Positions 44,647 through 56,042 of a stretch of 64,000 nucleotides of DNA are shown here, piece after piece. Below the pieces are notes generated by a model. The model saw only the letters and a program-made list of their open reading frames with translations. It was not told where the DNA came from and searched no databases. This DNA comes from Streptomyces parvulus. GTDB taxonomy: Bacteria; Actinomycetota; Actinomycetes; Streptomycetales; Streptomycetaceae. The position numbers and the translations under genes are program-made. Position 1 is the stretch's first letter. Each line of letters begins with the position of its first letter. The stretch lies in assembly GCF_014648855.1 (NCBI RefSeq), contig NZ_BMRX01000012.1, positions 232,662 to 296,661 on the forward strand, given 5' to 3'.

Positions 44647-45590
44647 CGGGACACCCCCAGCCTGGGATTGAGAACGGCCTCCACGGCGCGCCCGCACAGG
44701 GTGAACGCCAGCGCCACCACCGCGATCCCCACGCCCGGCGGCACCAGGTACCACCAGTCGCCTGAACTCACGGAACCCGCCTCCCGGGCGTCCTGCAGCA
44801 GCCCGCCCCAGGACACCACCGTCGGGTCGCCGAGCCCGAGGAACGCCAGCGTCGCCTCGGCCAGGATCGCGGAGGAGATGATCAGGGTGGTCTGCGCGAG
44901 GACCAGCGGCATGACGTTGGGCAGTACGTGCCGGGACATGACGTGCCAGTGCCCGCCCCCGAGCGCCCTGGCCCGTTCGATGTACGGCCGGGACTCCACC
45001 GCCAGCGTCTGCGCCCGCACCAGCCGGGCCGTGGTCGGCCAGGTGGTCACCCCGATCGCCAGCACGATGGTGCCGAGCGAGCGGGACATGACCGTCGCCA
45101 GCACGATCGCCAGCACCAGCGTCGGCATCACCAGGAACCAGTCCGTGATCCGCATCATCACCGTGGCGTACCAGCCGCGGAAGTGCCCGGCCGTGATCCC
45201 GATGACCGCCCCGATCGCCACCGACAGGGCGGCCGCGAGCAGCCCGACGAGCAGGGACACCCGGGAGCCCCAGACCAGCAGGCCCAGCAGGTCTCGCCCG
45301 AACTGGTCGGTGCCCAGCGGGAACCGGCCGCTGGGACTCTCCAGGGGCTGCCCCGGGGCGTCGGTGACGCTGTCCACGTCCGACCCGACGGTCAGCGGCG
45401 CGGTCAGCGCGACCAGCACGAACAGGGTGAGCGCGGCCAGCCCGAACAGGCCGGCCCGGTGCGCGCGGTACTCCTTCCAGAAGCGGGCGGCGGAAGCGCG
45501 GCGCCGCCGCCGGGCCAGCGCGCGCGGACTCGGCGCGTCCGCCGCCTTGCCGGGGGGCCCGGCGGGGTTCTCGGTGGTCTCGGCGGTCAT
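44643..45590 (-). CDS. oligopeptide ABC transporter permease (OppC/DppC-like)
   Basis: Inner-membrane permease (315 aa) with an Arg/Ala-rich cytoplasmic N-terminus and about six membrane segments; the EAA-loop for ATPase contact lies around ARALGGGHWHVMSRHVLPN. LGTDQFGRDLL near 90 is typical of OppC/DppC/NikC. ATG at 45590 overlaps the OppB-like stop by ATGA. Confidence 0.93.
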   Translation of the reverse strand: MTAETTENPAGPPGKAADAPSPRALARRRRRASAARFWKEYRAHRAGLFGLAALTLFVLVALTAPLTVGSDVDSVTDAPGQPLESPSGRFPLGTDQFGRDLLGLLVWGSRVSLLVGLLAAALSVAIGAVIGITAGHFRGWYATVMMRITDWFLVMPTLVLAIVLATVMSRSLGTIVLAIGVTTWPTTARLVRAQTLAVESRPYIERARALGGGHWHVMSRHVLPNVMPLVLAQTTLIISSAILAEATLAFLGLGDPTVVSWGGLLQDAREAGSVSSGDWWYLVPPGVGIAVVALAFTLCGRAVEAVLNPRLGVSR

Positions 45591-46651
45591 CGGCCCACCC
45601 TCGGGTCGAGCAGCGGATACAGGAGGTCGGCCAGCGTGTTCATCAGGATCACCGCGGCGGCGAAGACGAAGAACAGGCCCTGCACCAGGGGGAGATCGGG
45701 CACGCTGAGCGCCTGGTAGAACAGCCCGCCGAGGCCCGGCCAGGAGAAGACCGTCTCGACGAGGATGACGCCCGCCACGGTCCGGCCCAGGTTCACGAAG
45801 ACCAGCGTCACGGTCGGCAGCAGCGCGTTCGGCACCGCGTGCCGGCGCCGCACGAGGTCGTCCCTGAGCCCCTTGGCCCGCGCGGTCGTCAGGTAGTCGG
45901 AGCCCATCTCGTCCAGCAGCGCCGACCGGGTGACCAGCAGCGTCTGCCCGTACTCCACGGCGACCAGCGTCACCACGGGGAGGACCAGGTGGTGGGCGAC
46001 GTCCAGCACGTGGGCGAAGCCCTGCTCGCCGCCCGACTCCATGCCGCCGGTCGGGAAGAGCCCCGGGATCGGGTCCACGCCGACCGACAGCACGATGATG
46101 AGCAGCAGCCCCAGCCAGAAGGACGGGATGGAGTACAGCGTCAGCGCGAGGCCCGTGTTGAGCCGGTCGCCGAGCCCGCCGTGCCGCCACGCCGACCGGG
46201 TGCCGAGGAAGGCACCCAGCGCGGTGTAGATCACGAAGGCCGTGCCGGTGAGCAGCAGCGTGTTCGGCAGCGCCTCGACGATCTTGTCGACGACGGGCGC
46301 GTGGAACTGGTATGACGTGCCCAGGTCCCCGCTCAGCGCCTTGACGCAGTAGTCAGTGAACTGCTGCCACAGCGGCAGGTCGAGCCCGAACTCCTCGCGG
46401 TAGACGTCGAGCTGCTCGGCCGAGACCGGACGGCCGCCGGTCATGAACTTCACCGGGTCGCCGGGGATCAGCCGGAACAGGAAGAAGCTGGTGACCAGGA
46501 CGGCGAACAGGGAGACCGCCGCACCGGCGAGCCGCCCCGCCACATACCTCGGGTACCCGCCGCCTCCGCGCCCCCGCGACGCCCCCGCCGGCCGCTTGGC
46601 GACCGGGGCGCCGGGCGCGGCGAGGGGCGCGGAATCCGTCGCGCTACTCAC
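45587..46651 (-). CDS. oligopeptide ABC transporter permease (OppB/DppB-like)
   Basis: Permease of 354 aa with about six membrane segments and a basic N-terminus; FFLFRLIPGDP near 70-80 and the loop ARAKGLRDDLVRRRHAVPNALLP are characteristic of OppB. The GTG at 46651 overlaps the end of the binding-protein gene (stop TAG at 46644-46646). Confidence 0.92.
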   Translation of the reverse strand: MSSATDSAPLAAPGAPVAKRPAGASRGRGGGGYPRYVAGRLAGAAVSLFAVLVTSFFLFRLIPGDPVKFMTGGRPVSAEQLDVYREEFGLDLPLWQQFTDYCVKALSGDLGTSYQFHAPVVDKIVEALPNTLLLTGTAFVIYTALGAFLGTRSAWRHGGLGDRLNTGLALTLYSIPSFWLGLLLIIVLSVGVDPIPGLFPTGGMESGGEQGFAHVLDVAHHLVLPVVTLVAVEYGQTLLVTRSALLDEMGSDYLTTARAKGLRDDLVRRRHAVPNALLPTVTLVFVNLGRTVAGVILVETVFSWPGLGGLFYQALSVPDLPLVQGLFFVFAAAVILMNTLADLLYPLLDPRVGR

Positions 46652-48503
46652 GCTCGTCCGCCGTCGCCCGGCGGCGGACGGCGAAGAGCACCCCGAGGCC
46701 GACGAGGACGACGACACCCGCCACGATCCCGATCACGGTGCCCGTCGACGACGAACCGCCAGAGGAGTCGCCGGAGTCCGCGGGGACCGCCGACCACCAG
46801 CTCCAGTACCCGTCCTGGCCGTAGATGTTGCCCGCGGCGGACGGCATCGTGGTGATCGACTCGATCTGGTCCGTGCGGTAGGCCTCCACGGCGTTCGGAT
46901 ACGCCATGACGTTCATGTAGCCGGTGTCGTAGAGCCGGGACTGCATCTGCTTGACGACGTCCGCGCGCTTTCCGGTGTCGTACTCGCCCAACTGCCGTGC
47001 GTACAGCTCGTCGTACTTCTTGTCGCAGATGAAGTTGTCGGTGGCGCCGGTGTCCTTGGGCGTCGCCGGGAGCGCCGCGCAGGTGTGGATGGAGAGCACG
47101 AAGTCCGGGTCGGGGTTGACGGACCAGCCGTCGAAGGCGAGGTCGTACTTGCCGGCCAGCCACGGGTCGGTCACGTTGTCGAGGCAGTCCAGGGTGATGG
47201 AGATCCCCAGGTCGCCCCACCATTCCTGGAGGTACTTGCCGACCGCCTTGTCGTTCGGGTCGGTGGCGTGGCACAGGACGCGGTAGTTCAGCGGCTTGCC
47301 GTCCTTGCCGACGCGCTTGCCGTCGCCGTTCGTCCGGTAGCCCGCCTCGTCCAGCAGTTTCGCCGCCCCGGCCGGATCGTAGGCCAGCTCCTGCCCGGCC
47401 GCCGGCTCGTAGAAGTACTGCGAGAAGCGCGGCGGGATGTAGCCGGCGCCCTCGACGGCGTGGCCCTGGAACACCCTGTCGACGATCGCCTTGCGGTCCA
47501 CCGCCATGAAGAGCGCGTTGCGCACCCGCTGGTCGAGGAGCGAGGGATCGCCGTCGCCGAACTTCGTGCCGTCCTTCGCCCGCGCGCCCGGGTTGGTGGC
47601 GAGGGCGTAGAAGCGGCGGCCGGGGGCGTCGTTGACGCGGATGTTCTCCTCGCCCTTCAGGGAGTCGGCCTGGGCGGGCGTCAGGGACGGCGACCCGGCC
47701 ACGAACGACACCTCGCCCTTGCGCAGGGCGGCGACGGCGGCGTCCTGGTCCTTGTAGTAGCGGAAGATCAGGTTGTCGAACTTGGGGGCGCCCCGCCAGA
47801 AGTCCTTGTTGGCCTTCAGCCGCACATAGCTGTCGGGCTTGTAGTCCGTGAGGACGAACGGCCCGTTGCCGACGACCGGGAAGTCCTTGTCGTTGTTGAA
47901 CTTCGAGAGGTCGCCGACCTTCTCCCAGACGTGCTTGGGCACGATCGGCACGTCCAGCGCCGTCATCGTGGCCTGCGGCTTCTTCAGGCGGATCACCAGC
48001 TCGGTGGGGCTGGGCGCGGTGACCTTCTCGAAGTTGCCGACGAAGCTGCCGTTGGCGGTGGCGGCCCCCGGGTCGGTCATCATCTTGTTGAACGTCCACG
48101 CCGCGTCCTCGGCGGTGGCCTGCTGCCCGTCCGACCACTTGGAGTCGGAGCGGATCTTGTAGGTCCAGGTCAGCTTGTCCGGCGACGCCTTCCACTCGGT
48201 CGCCAGCCCCGGTATGACGTGGTTGTCCTTGGCGTCGTAGTTGGTCAGGTACTCGTACGTCAGCTTGTGGATGCTCGTGCTGAGCAGGCGTACCGCCAGG
48301 AAGGGGCTGAGCGAGTCGACGCTCTGCGCCACGGCGACGGTCAGCGTCGAGTCGCCGCCGCCTTCGCCCTCGTCGGCCGAGACCGGGGGAGCGACGGCCC
48401 CCGAGGCGAGGAGCAGCGCGCAGGCGCCGGCCGCGGCCAGGAGCCGGGCTCTCCACGGGCGGCGGGCGGTACGTCCACTGCCGTGCTGATCGTGTGTGCT
48501 CAT
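46644..48503 (-). CDS. oligopeptide ABC transporter substrate-binding protein with C-terminal membrane anchor
   Basis: SBP family 5 protein (619 aa), the peptide-binding component of the transporter. It has a Sec signal (ending VSA before DEGEG) but no lipobox Cys; instead a C-terminal hydrophobic helix (TGTVIGIVAGVVVLVGLGVL, about 588-607) with RRR behind it anchors it to the membrane. The binding-domain start STLTVAVAQSVDSLSPF and downstream blocks are normal for the family. The ATG at 48503 leads the operon; promoter at 48595. Confidence 0.92.
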   Translation of the reverse strand: MSTHDQHGSGRTARRPWRARLLAAAGACALLLASGAVAPPVSADEGEGGGDSTLTVAVAQSVDSLSPFLAVRLLSTSIHKLTYEYLTNYDAKDNHVIPGLATEWKASPDKLTWTYKIRSDSKWSDGQQATAEDAAWTFNKMMTDPGAATANGSFVGNFEKVTAPSPTELVIRLKKPQATMTALDVPIVPKHVWEKVGDLSKFNNDKDFPVVGNGPFVLTDYKPDSYVRLKANKDFWRGAPKFDNLIFRYYKDQDAAVAALRKGEVSFVAGSPSLTPAQADSLKGEENIRVNDAPGRRFYALATNPGARAKDGTKFGDGDPSLLDQRVRNALFMAVDRKAIVDRVFQGHAVEGAGYIPPRFSQYFYEPAAGQELAYDPAGAAKLLDEAGYRTNGDGKRVGKDGKPLNYRVLCHATDPNDKAVGKYLQEWWGDLGISITLDCLDNVTDPWLAGKYDLAFDGWSVNPDPDFVLSIHTCAALPATPKDTGATDNFICDKKYDELYARQLGEYDTGKRADVVKQMQSRLYDTGYMNVMAYPNAVEAYRTDQIESITTMPSAAGNIYGQDGYWSWWSAVPADSGDSSGGSSSTGTVIGIVAGVVVLVGLGVLFAVRRRATADERE

Positions 48504-48594
48504 GACTACCTGACCTCGCGTCATCGCACGCGGGAACGCCCGGCGTCCCCGCGTGAGGCGGGCTTGAACAGTGGTGAACGCGGAATGAAGTGTG

Positions 48595-48624
48595 TGTCTA
48601 CCAGCGGCAGTCTGCGCGCGTCAA
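48595..48624 (-). promoter_or_regulatory. promoter of the oligopeptide transporter operon
   Basis: On the minus strand, -35 TTGACG (48619-48624) and -10 TAGACA (48595-48600) are separated by 18 bases, a good vegetative (HrdB-type) match. A second TTGACG lies 11 bases further upstream. It is about 90 bases before the SBP start. Confidence 0.75.
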
Positions 48625-48757
48625 CGGTCCGTCAAACCCCATGTGGCCTGCGGAAACGGGGAGTTGACCAACCCGTCACTCTCATTGGCACAGACCACTG
48701 GCGCCTCCCTGGTGAGAGCCTGGCGCCCGCGTTTCAGCGGTTCCGCCCGCGCACACG

Positions 48758-48794
48758 CGAAGGCCCGCGCCGTCCGGGACGGCGCGGGCCTTCG
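48758..48794 (-). terminator. terminator after the MinD-like gene
   Basis: 17-18 bp almost perfect stem (48758-48775 with 48777-48794, starting CGAAGGCCCGCGCCGTCC) with a minimal loop, 26 bases past the stop. Confidence 0.8.
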
Positions 48795-48819
48795 GGGCTC
48801 CGGGGGCTACGGCGGTGGG

Positions 48820-52227
<3,408 letters not shown>

Positions 52228-52589
52228 AGTTCCTCCTGGTGTGGTCGAGCACCCTCAAGCCGTGCTGGGGCGACCCTTGCTTGTCGTTCGAAGTTGTCCG
52301 AGGCCGTTCGAGGTCGTCCGATGAACCGGCTCTTCCCCCTGGGACGCCGACGCCCGGTCCACGGGTTCTGGCGTCGCGCCGGTCCCAGCCTAATCACCGC
52401 AAGCCGCACCACGGCAGGCCCGTCGGCCCCCCGACATGAGCCCGCCGGGTCACAGTCCGGCCGAAAACGACACCCACGGCCCCCTGCCGATGAACAAAGC
52501 GGGCGATACCGGTGAACAACTCGGACGGAACCCGGCGCCACTCGGTCCGAGCCTGCCCGAACCCCGGCGTTCGAATCCCGGCGGCGGCC
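52228..52589. other. intergenic region upstream of the MinD-like gene
   Basis: 362 bases with no supported gene. It contains a 20-base-period direct repeat (GTTCGAAGTTGTCCGA at 52286-52301 and GTTCGAGGTCGTCCGA at 52306-52321), about 60-95 bases before the MinD-like start, which could be an operator. A T-loop-like TTCGAAT at 52570 is not part of a tRNA. Confidence 0.5.
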
Positions 52590-52883
52590 CTACTCGGCGG
52601 CCTCGCCGTCCCGCGCCGCCGGCTCCAGATCGAACTCGCCGTCCCGGGCCCCGAGCACGAAGGCCCGCCACTCCGCCTCCGTGTACCGCAGCACCGTGCC
52701 CGGGTCGAGCGAGGACCGCATGGCCACGGCGCCCTCGGGCAGGTGGGCGATCTCGACCCGCTCCTCGTGCTCCTCGGTACCGGGGGCGCTGTGCCACTCG
52801 ACGCCGGAGATGTCGAGGGCGTAGAGCTCGTCCCGCTCCCGATCCTTGCGTGCCCTGAGTTCCTGGTCCTCGGCCTCGGCCAT
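52590..52883 (-). CDS. DUF397-family small protein
   Basis: 97 aa, acidic; EWHSAPGTEEHEERVEIAHLPEGAVAMRSSLDPG and WRAFVLGARDGEFD are the DUF397 pattern. Such proteins are abundant in Streptomyces, often paired with helix-turn-helix regulators of the BldB/WhiJ type, but no such regulator is adjacent here. The ATG at 52883 has AGGAAGGA about 10 bases upstream. Divergent from rpsO. Confidence 0.82.
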   Translation of the reverse strand: MAEAEDQELRARKDRERDELYALDISGVEWHSAPGTEEHEERVEIAHLPEGAVAMRSSLDPGTVLRYTEAEWRAFVLGARDGEFDLEPAARDGEAAE

Positions 52884-53232
52884 CGCGGTCCGGTCCTTCC
52901 TGCTGTGCTGAAGAGGTGTGTCAACGAGCTGTGGCGTCACCCTACTTGTCCCTGTTACGCCAGGTCAGCGGTTCGCCGATGTACCCCCGGCACGAGTGAG
53001 CGCCCCGCGGTCCCGTGACGCGCGGTGCGGGCCCGGTCGCGGCCGCCGGGCCCGCGGACAGGGGCGTCCGCCCGGGCTGGTACGCTGTGTGACGGCCGTT
53101 TGTGTACGCGCCCCCGGAGCCTGAGCCCTGGAGGCCGCGCCCAGCGGATCCCCGCCTTCCGAGTCAAGGAAGCTCCCCCGAGACGTAGACCGGGGGCACT
53201 CGGTGGCCACACACAGACTAAGAGGAGTACGC
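52884..53232. promoter_or_regulatory. divergent promoter region of rpsO and the DUF397 gene
   Basis: 349 bases between divergent genes. For rpsO, TACGCT (53080-53085) is a candidate -10, giving a leader of about 140 bases that ends at AGAGGAG (53221-53226). CCCCCGAGACG...ACCGGGGGC-type pairing near 53174-53190 forms a small hairpin in that leader. Such leaders can hold an S15 autoregulatory site, which is inference. Nothing else was recognised. Confidence 0.45.
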
Positions 53233-53520
53233 GTGTCGCTCGACGCCGCAGTGAAGAAGCAGATCGTCTCCGAGTTCGGTACCAAGGAGGGCGACACCGG
53301 CTCCCCCGAGGTCCAGGTCGCGCTCCTGTCCCGTCGGATCTCCGACCTGACCGAGCACCTCAAGACCCACAAGCACGACCACCACTCCCGTCGTGGTCTG
53401 CTGATCCTGGTCGGCCAGCGCCGCCGGCTGCTGCAGTACCTCGCCAAGAAGGACATCCAGCGCTTCCGTGCGCTGGTCGAGCGCCTCGGCATCCGCCGCG
53501 GTGCGGCGGGCGCCAAGTAG
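53233..53520 (+). CDS. rpsO: 30S ribosomal protein S15
   Basis: 95-aa primary 16S-binding protein; the sequence from SLDAAVKKQIVSEFGTKEGD to the basic C-terminus is fully typical (LLSRRISDLTEHLKTHKHDHHSRRG). The GTG at 53233 has AGAGGAG six bases upstream; an in-frame ATG at 53203 would add an untypical leader. Forms the conserved rpsO-pnp unit. Confidence 0.97.
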   Translation: MSLDAAVKKQIVSEFGTKEGDTGSPEVQVALLSRRISDLTEHLKTHKHDHHSRRGLLILVGQRRRLLQYLAKKDIQRFRALVERLGIRRGAAGAK

Positions 53521-53530
53521 GACGCCGTGG

Positions 53531-53565
53531 AGGGAGCGGTTCCCATCGTTCGGGGGCCGCTCCCT
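53531..53565 (+). terminator. rpsO terminator hairpin
   Basis: 14-bp stem (AGGGAGCGG and further, 53531-53544 with 53552-53565, two G-U pairs) with a 7-base loop, followed by TTGCT. It starts 11 bases after the rpsO stop. Confidence 0.75.
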
Positions 53566-53673
53566 TTGCTGTACGTGCGCGGTGTCGGCGCGACTTTGTA
53601 GTGTGGTATCAGACACAGCACGTACACACGTAGGACCCGACGAACGAAACGAGGGGAAGCGCGCCTCGCCGCC

Positions 53674-53733
53674 GCCGGTCCTCGGTAGTGGCCCCCGGGG
53701 GCAGAGCCCCGGGTGCTTCGATCGAAGACCGGC
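53674..53733 (+). other. rpsO-pnp intergenic stem-loop (possible RNase III site)
   Basis: An outer 10-of-11 bp stem (53674-53684 with 53723-53733) encloses a 7-bp CCCGGGG hairpin (53694-53713). In S. coelicolor the rpsO-pnp readthrough transcript is known to be cut by RNase III in the intergenic hairpin; this structure is the best candidate here. A weak -10 (TAGTGT at 53599) upstream could serve a pnp-specific promoter. Confidence 0.55.
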
Positions 53734-53822
53734 CCGCATTGCACGGAGCGCTTCTCCGCGACCGTCCCCCCGCCACACGGGCGAGGCGGGACGAAAGACG
53801 ACAAGTAACGGAGAAGACACTA

Positions 53823-56042
53823 GTGGAGAACGAGACCCACTACGCCGAAGCCGTCATCGACAACGGCGCGTTCGGCACCCGCACCATCCGCTTCGAGACG
53901 GGACGGCTGGCCAGGCAGGCCGCCGGTTCCGCCGTGGCGTACCTGGACGACGACACCATGGTGCTGTCGGCCACCAGCGCCTCCAAGAACCCCAAGGACC
54001 AGCTCGACTTCTTCCCCCTCACGGTGGACGTCGAGGAGCGGATGTACGCCGCCGGCAAGATCCCCGGCAGCTTCTTCCGCCGTGAGGGCCGTCCCTCCGA
54101 GGACGCCATCCTCACCTGCCGCCTGATCGACCGCCCGCTGCGCCCGTCCTTCAAGAAGGGCCTGCGCAACGAGATCCAGGTCGTCGCCACGATCATGGCC
54201 CTCAACCCCGACCACCTGTACGACGTCGTGGCGATCAACGCCGCCTCCGCGTCCACGCAGCTGGCCGGCCTGCCCTTCTCCGGCCCGATCGGCGGCGTCC
54301 GCGTCGCGCTGATCCGCGGCCAGTGGGTGGCCTTCCCGACGCACACCGAGCTCGAGGACGCCGTCTTCGACATGGTCGTCGCGGGCCGCGCCCTGGAGGA
54401 CGGCGACGTCGCGATCATGATGGTCGAGGCCGAGGCCACCGAGAAGACCGTCAAGCTCGTCGAGGGCGGCGCCGAGGCCCCCACCGAGGAGGTCGTCGCC
54501 GCCGGTCTCGAGGCCGCGAAGCCCTTCATCAAGGTGCTGTGCCGCGCCCAGGCCGACCTCGCCGCCAAGGCCGCCAAGCCGACCGGCGAGTTCCCGGTCT
54601 TCCTGGACTACCAGGACGACGTCCTGGAGGCCCTCGCCGGCGCCGTCAAGCCCGAGCTGTCCCAGGCGCTCACCATCGCCGGCAAGCAGGAGCGCGAGGC
54701 CGAGCTGGACCGCGTCAAGACGCTCGCCGCCGAGAAGCTCCTCCCGGAGTTCGAGGGCCGCGAGAAGGAGATCTCCGCCGCGTACCGCTCGCTGACCAAG
54801 TCCCTGGTCCGTGAGCGCGTCATCAAGGAGAAGAAGCGCATCGACGGCCGCGGTGTCACCGACATCCGCACCCTGGCCGCCGAGGTCGAGGCCATCCCGC
54901 GCGTGCACGGTTCCGCGCTGTTCGAGCGTGGCGAGACCCAGATCCTGGGCGTCACCACCCTCAACATGCTCCGCATGGAGCAGCAGCTGGACACCCTCTC
55001 CCCGGTGACCCGCAAGCGCTACATGCACAACTACAACTTCCCGCCGTACTCCGTCGGCGAGACCGGCCGCGTCGGCTCCCCGAAGCGCCGCGAGATCGGC
55101 CACGGCGCCCTCGCCGAGCGCGCCATCGTGCCGGTGCTGCCGACGCGCGAGGAGTTCCCCTACGCGATCCGCCAGGTGTCCGAGGCCCTCGGCTCCAACG
55201 GTTCGACGTCCATGGGCTCGGTCTGCGCCTCCACCATGTCGCTGCTGAACGCCGGTGTGCCGCTGAAGGCCCCCGTCGCCGGTATCGCCATGGGCCTGAT
55301 CTCCCAGGAGATCAACGGCGAGACGCACTACGTCGCCCTCACCGACATCCTCGGTGCGGAGGACGCCTTCGGCGACATGGACTTCAAGGTCGCCGGCACC
55401 AAGGAGTTCGTGACCGCCCTCCAGCTGGACACCAAGCTGGACGGCATCCCCGCCTCCGTCCTGGCCGCCGCCCTCAAGCAGGCCCGTGACGCCCGCCTCC
55501 ACATCCTCGACGTGATGATGGAAGCGATCGACACGCCGGACGAGATGTCCCCGAACGCGCCGCGGATCATCACCGTGAAGATCCCGGTCGACAAGATCGG
55601 CGAGGTCATCGGCCCCAAGGGCAAGATGATCAACCAGATCCAGGAGGACACGGGCGCCGACATCACGATCGAGGACGACGGCACCATCTACATCGGTGCC
55701 GCCGACGGCCCGGCCGCCGAGGCCGCCCGCGCCACGATCAACGGCATCGCCAACCCGACCATGCCCGAGGTCGGCGAGCGCTACCTGGGCACGGTCGTGA
55801 AGACGACCACCTTCGGCGCGTTCGTCTCCCTGCTGCCCGGCAAGGACGGTCTGCTGCACATCTCGCAGATCCGCAAGCTCGCCGGCGGCAAGCGCGTGGA
55901 GAACGTCGAGGACGTCCTCGGTGTGGGCCAGAAGGTCCAGGTCGAGATCGCCGAGATCGACTCGCGCGGCAAGCTCTCCCTGATCCCCGTGGTCGAGGGC
56001 GAAGAAGGCGGCGAAGACAAGAAGGACGACGGCGACAAGTGA
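53823..56042 (+). CDS. pnp: polynucleotide phosphorylase
   Basis: 3'-5' phosphorolytic exoribonuclease, which also polymerises RNA 3' tails in Streptomyces. The 739-aa product has two RNase PH domains with the FFRREGRPSEDAILTCRLIDRPLRP core, a helical linker, then KH (IGPKGKMINQIQ, near 595) and S1 (GTVVKTTTFGAFVSLLPG, near 655) domains. The GTG at 53823 is preceded by GGAGAAG. Its stop overlaps the M16 peptidase start (GTGA). Confidence 0.97.
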   Translation: MENETHYAEAVIDNGAFGTRTIRFETGRLARQAAGSAVAYLDDDTMVLSATSASKNPKDQLDFFPLTVDVEERMYAAGKIPGSFFRREGRPSEDAILTCRLIDRPLRPSFKKGLRNEIQVVATIMALNPDHLYDVVAINAASASTQLAGLPFSGPIGGVRVALIRGQWVAFPTHTELEDAVFDMVVAGRALEDGDVAIMMVEAEATEKTVKLVEGGAEAPTEEVVAAGLEAAKPFIKVLCRAQADLAAKAAKPTGEFPVFLDYQDDVLEALAGAVKPELSQALTIAGKQEREAELDRVKTLAAEKLLPEFEGREKEISAAYRSLTKSLVRERVIKEKKRIDGRGVTDIRTLAAEVEAIPRVHGSALFERGETQILGVTTLNMLRMEQQLDTLSPVTRKRYMHNYNFPPYSVGETGRVGSPKRREIGHGALAERAIVPVLPTREEFPYAIRQVSEALGSNGSTSMGSVCASTMSLLNAGVPLKAPVAGIAMGLISQEINGETHYVALTDILGAEDAFGDMDFKVAGTKEFVTALQLDTKLDGIPASVLAAALKQARDARLHILDVMMEAIDTPDEMSPNAPRIITVKIPVDKIGEVIGPKGKMINQIQEDTGADITIEDDGTIYIGAADGPAAEAARATINGIANPTMPEVGERYLGTVVKTTTFGAFVSLLPGKDGLLHISQIRKLAGGKRVENVEDVLGVGQKVQVEIAEIDSRGKLSLIPVVEGEEGGEDKKDDGDK

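Larger units (their letters stand above)
48504..48819. other. intergenic region between the transporter operon and the MinD-like gene
   Basis: This stretch holds the transporter promoter (48595-48624) and the terminator of the upstream MinD-like gene (48758-48794). GTCAAC/GTCAAA repeats near 48620-48635 are a doubled -35 box on the minus strand. No open frame was supported. Confidence 0.6.

Noticed and set aside
52570..52576. TTCGAAT resembling a tRNA T-loop
   Set aside because: The flanking five-base arms do not pair, and no D-arm, anticodon arm or acceptor stem fits around it.
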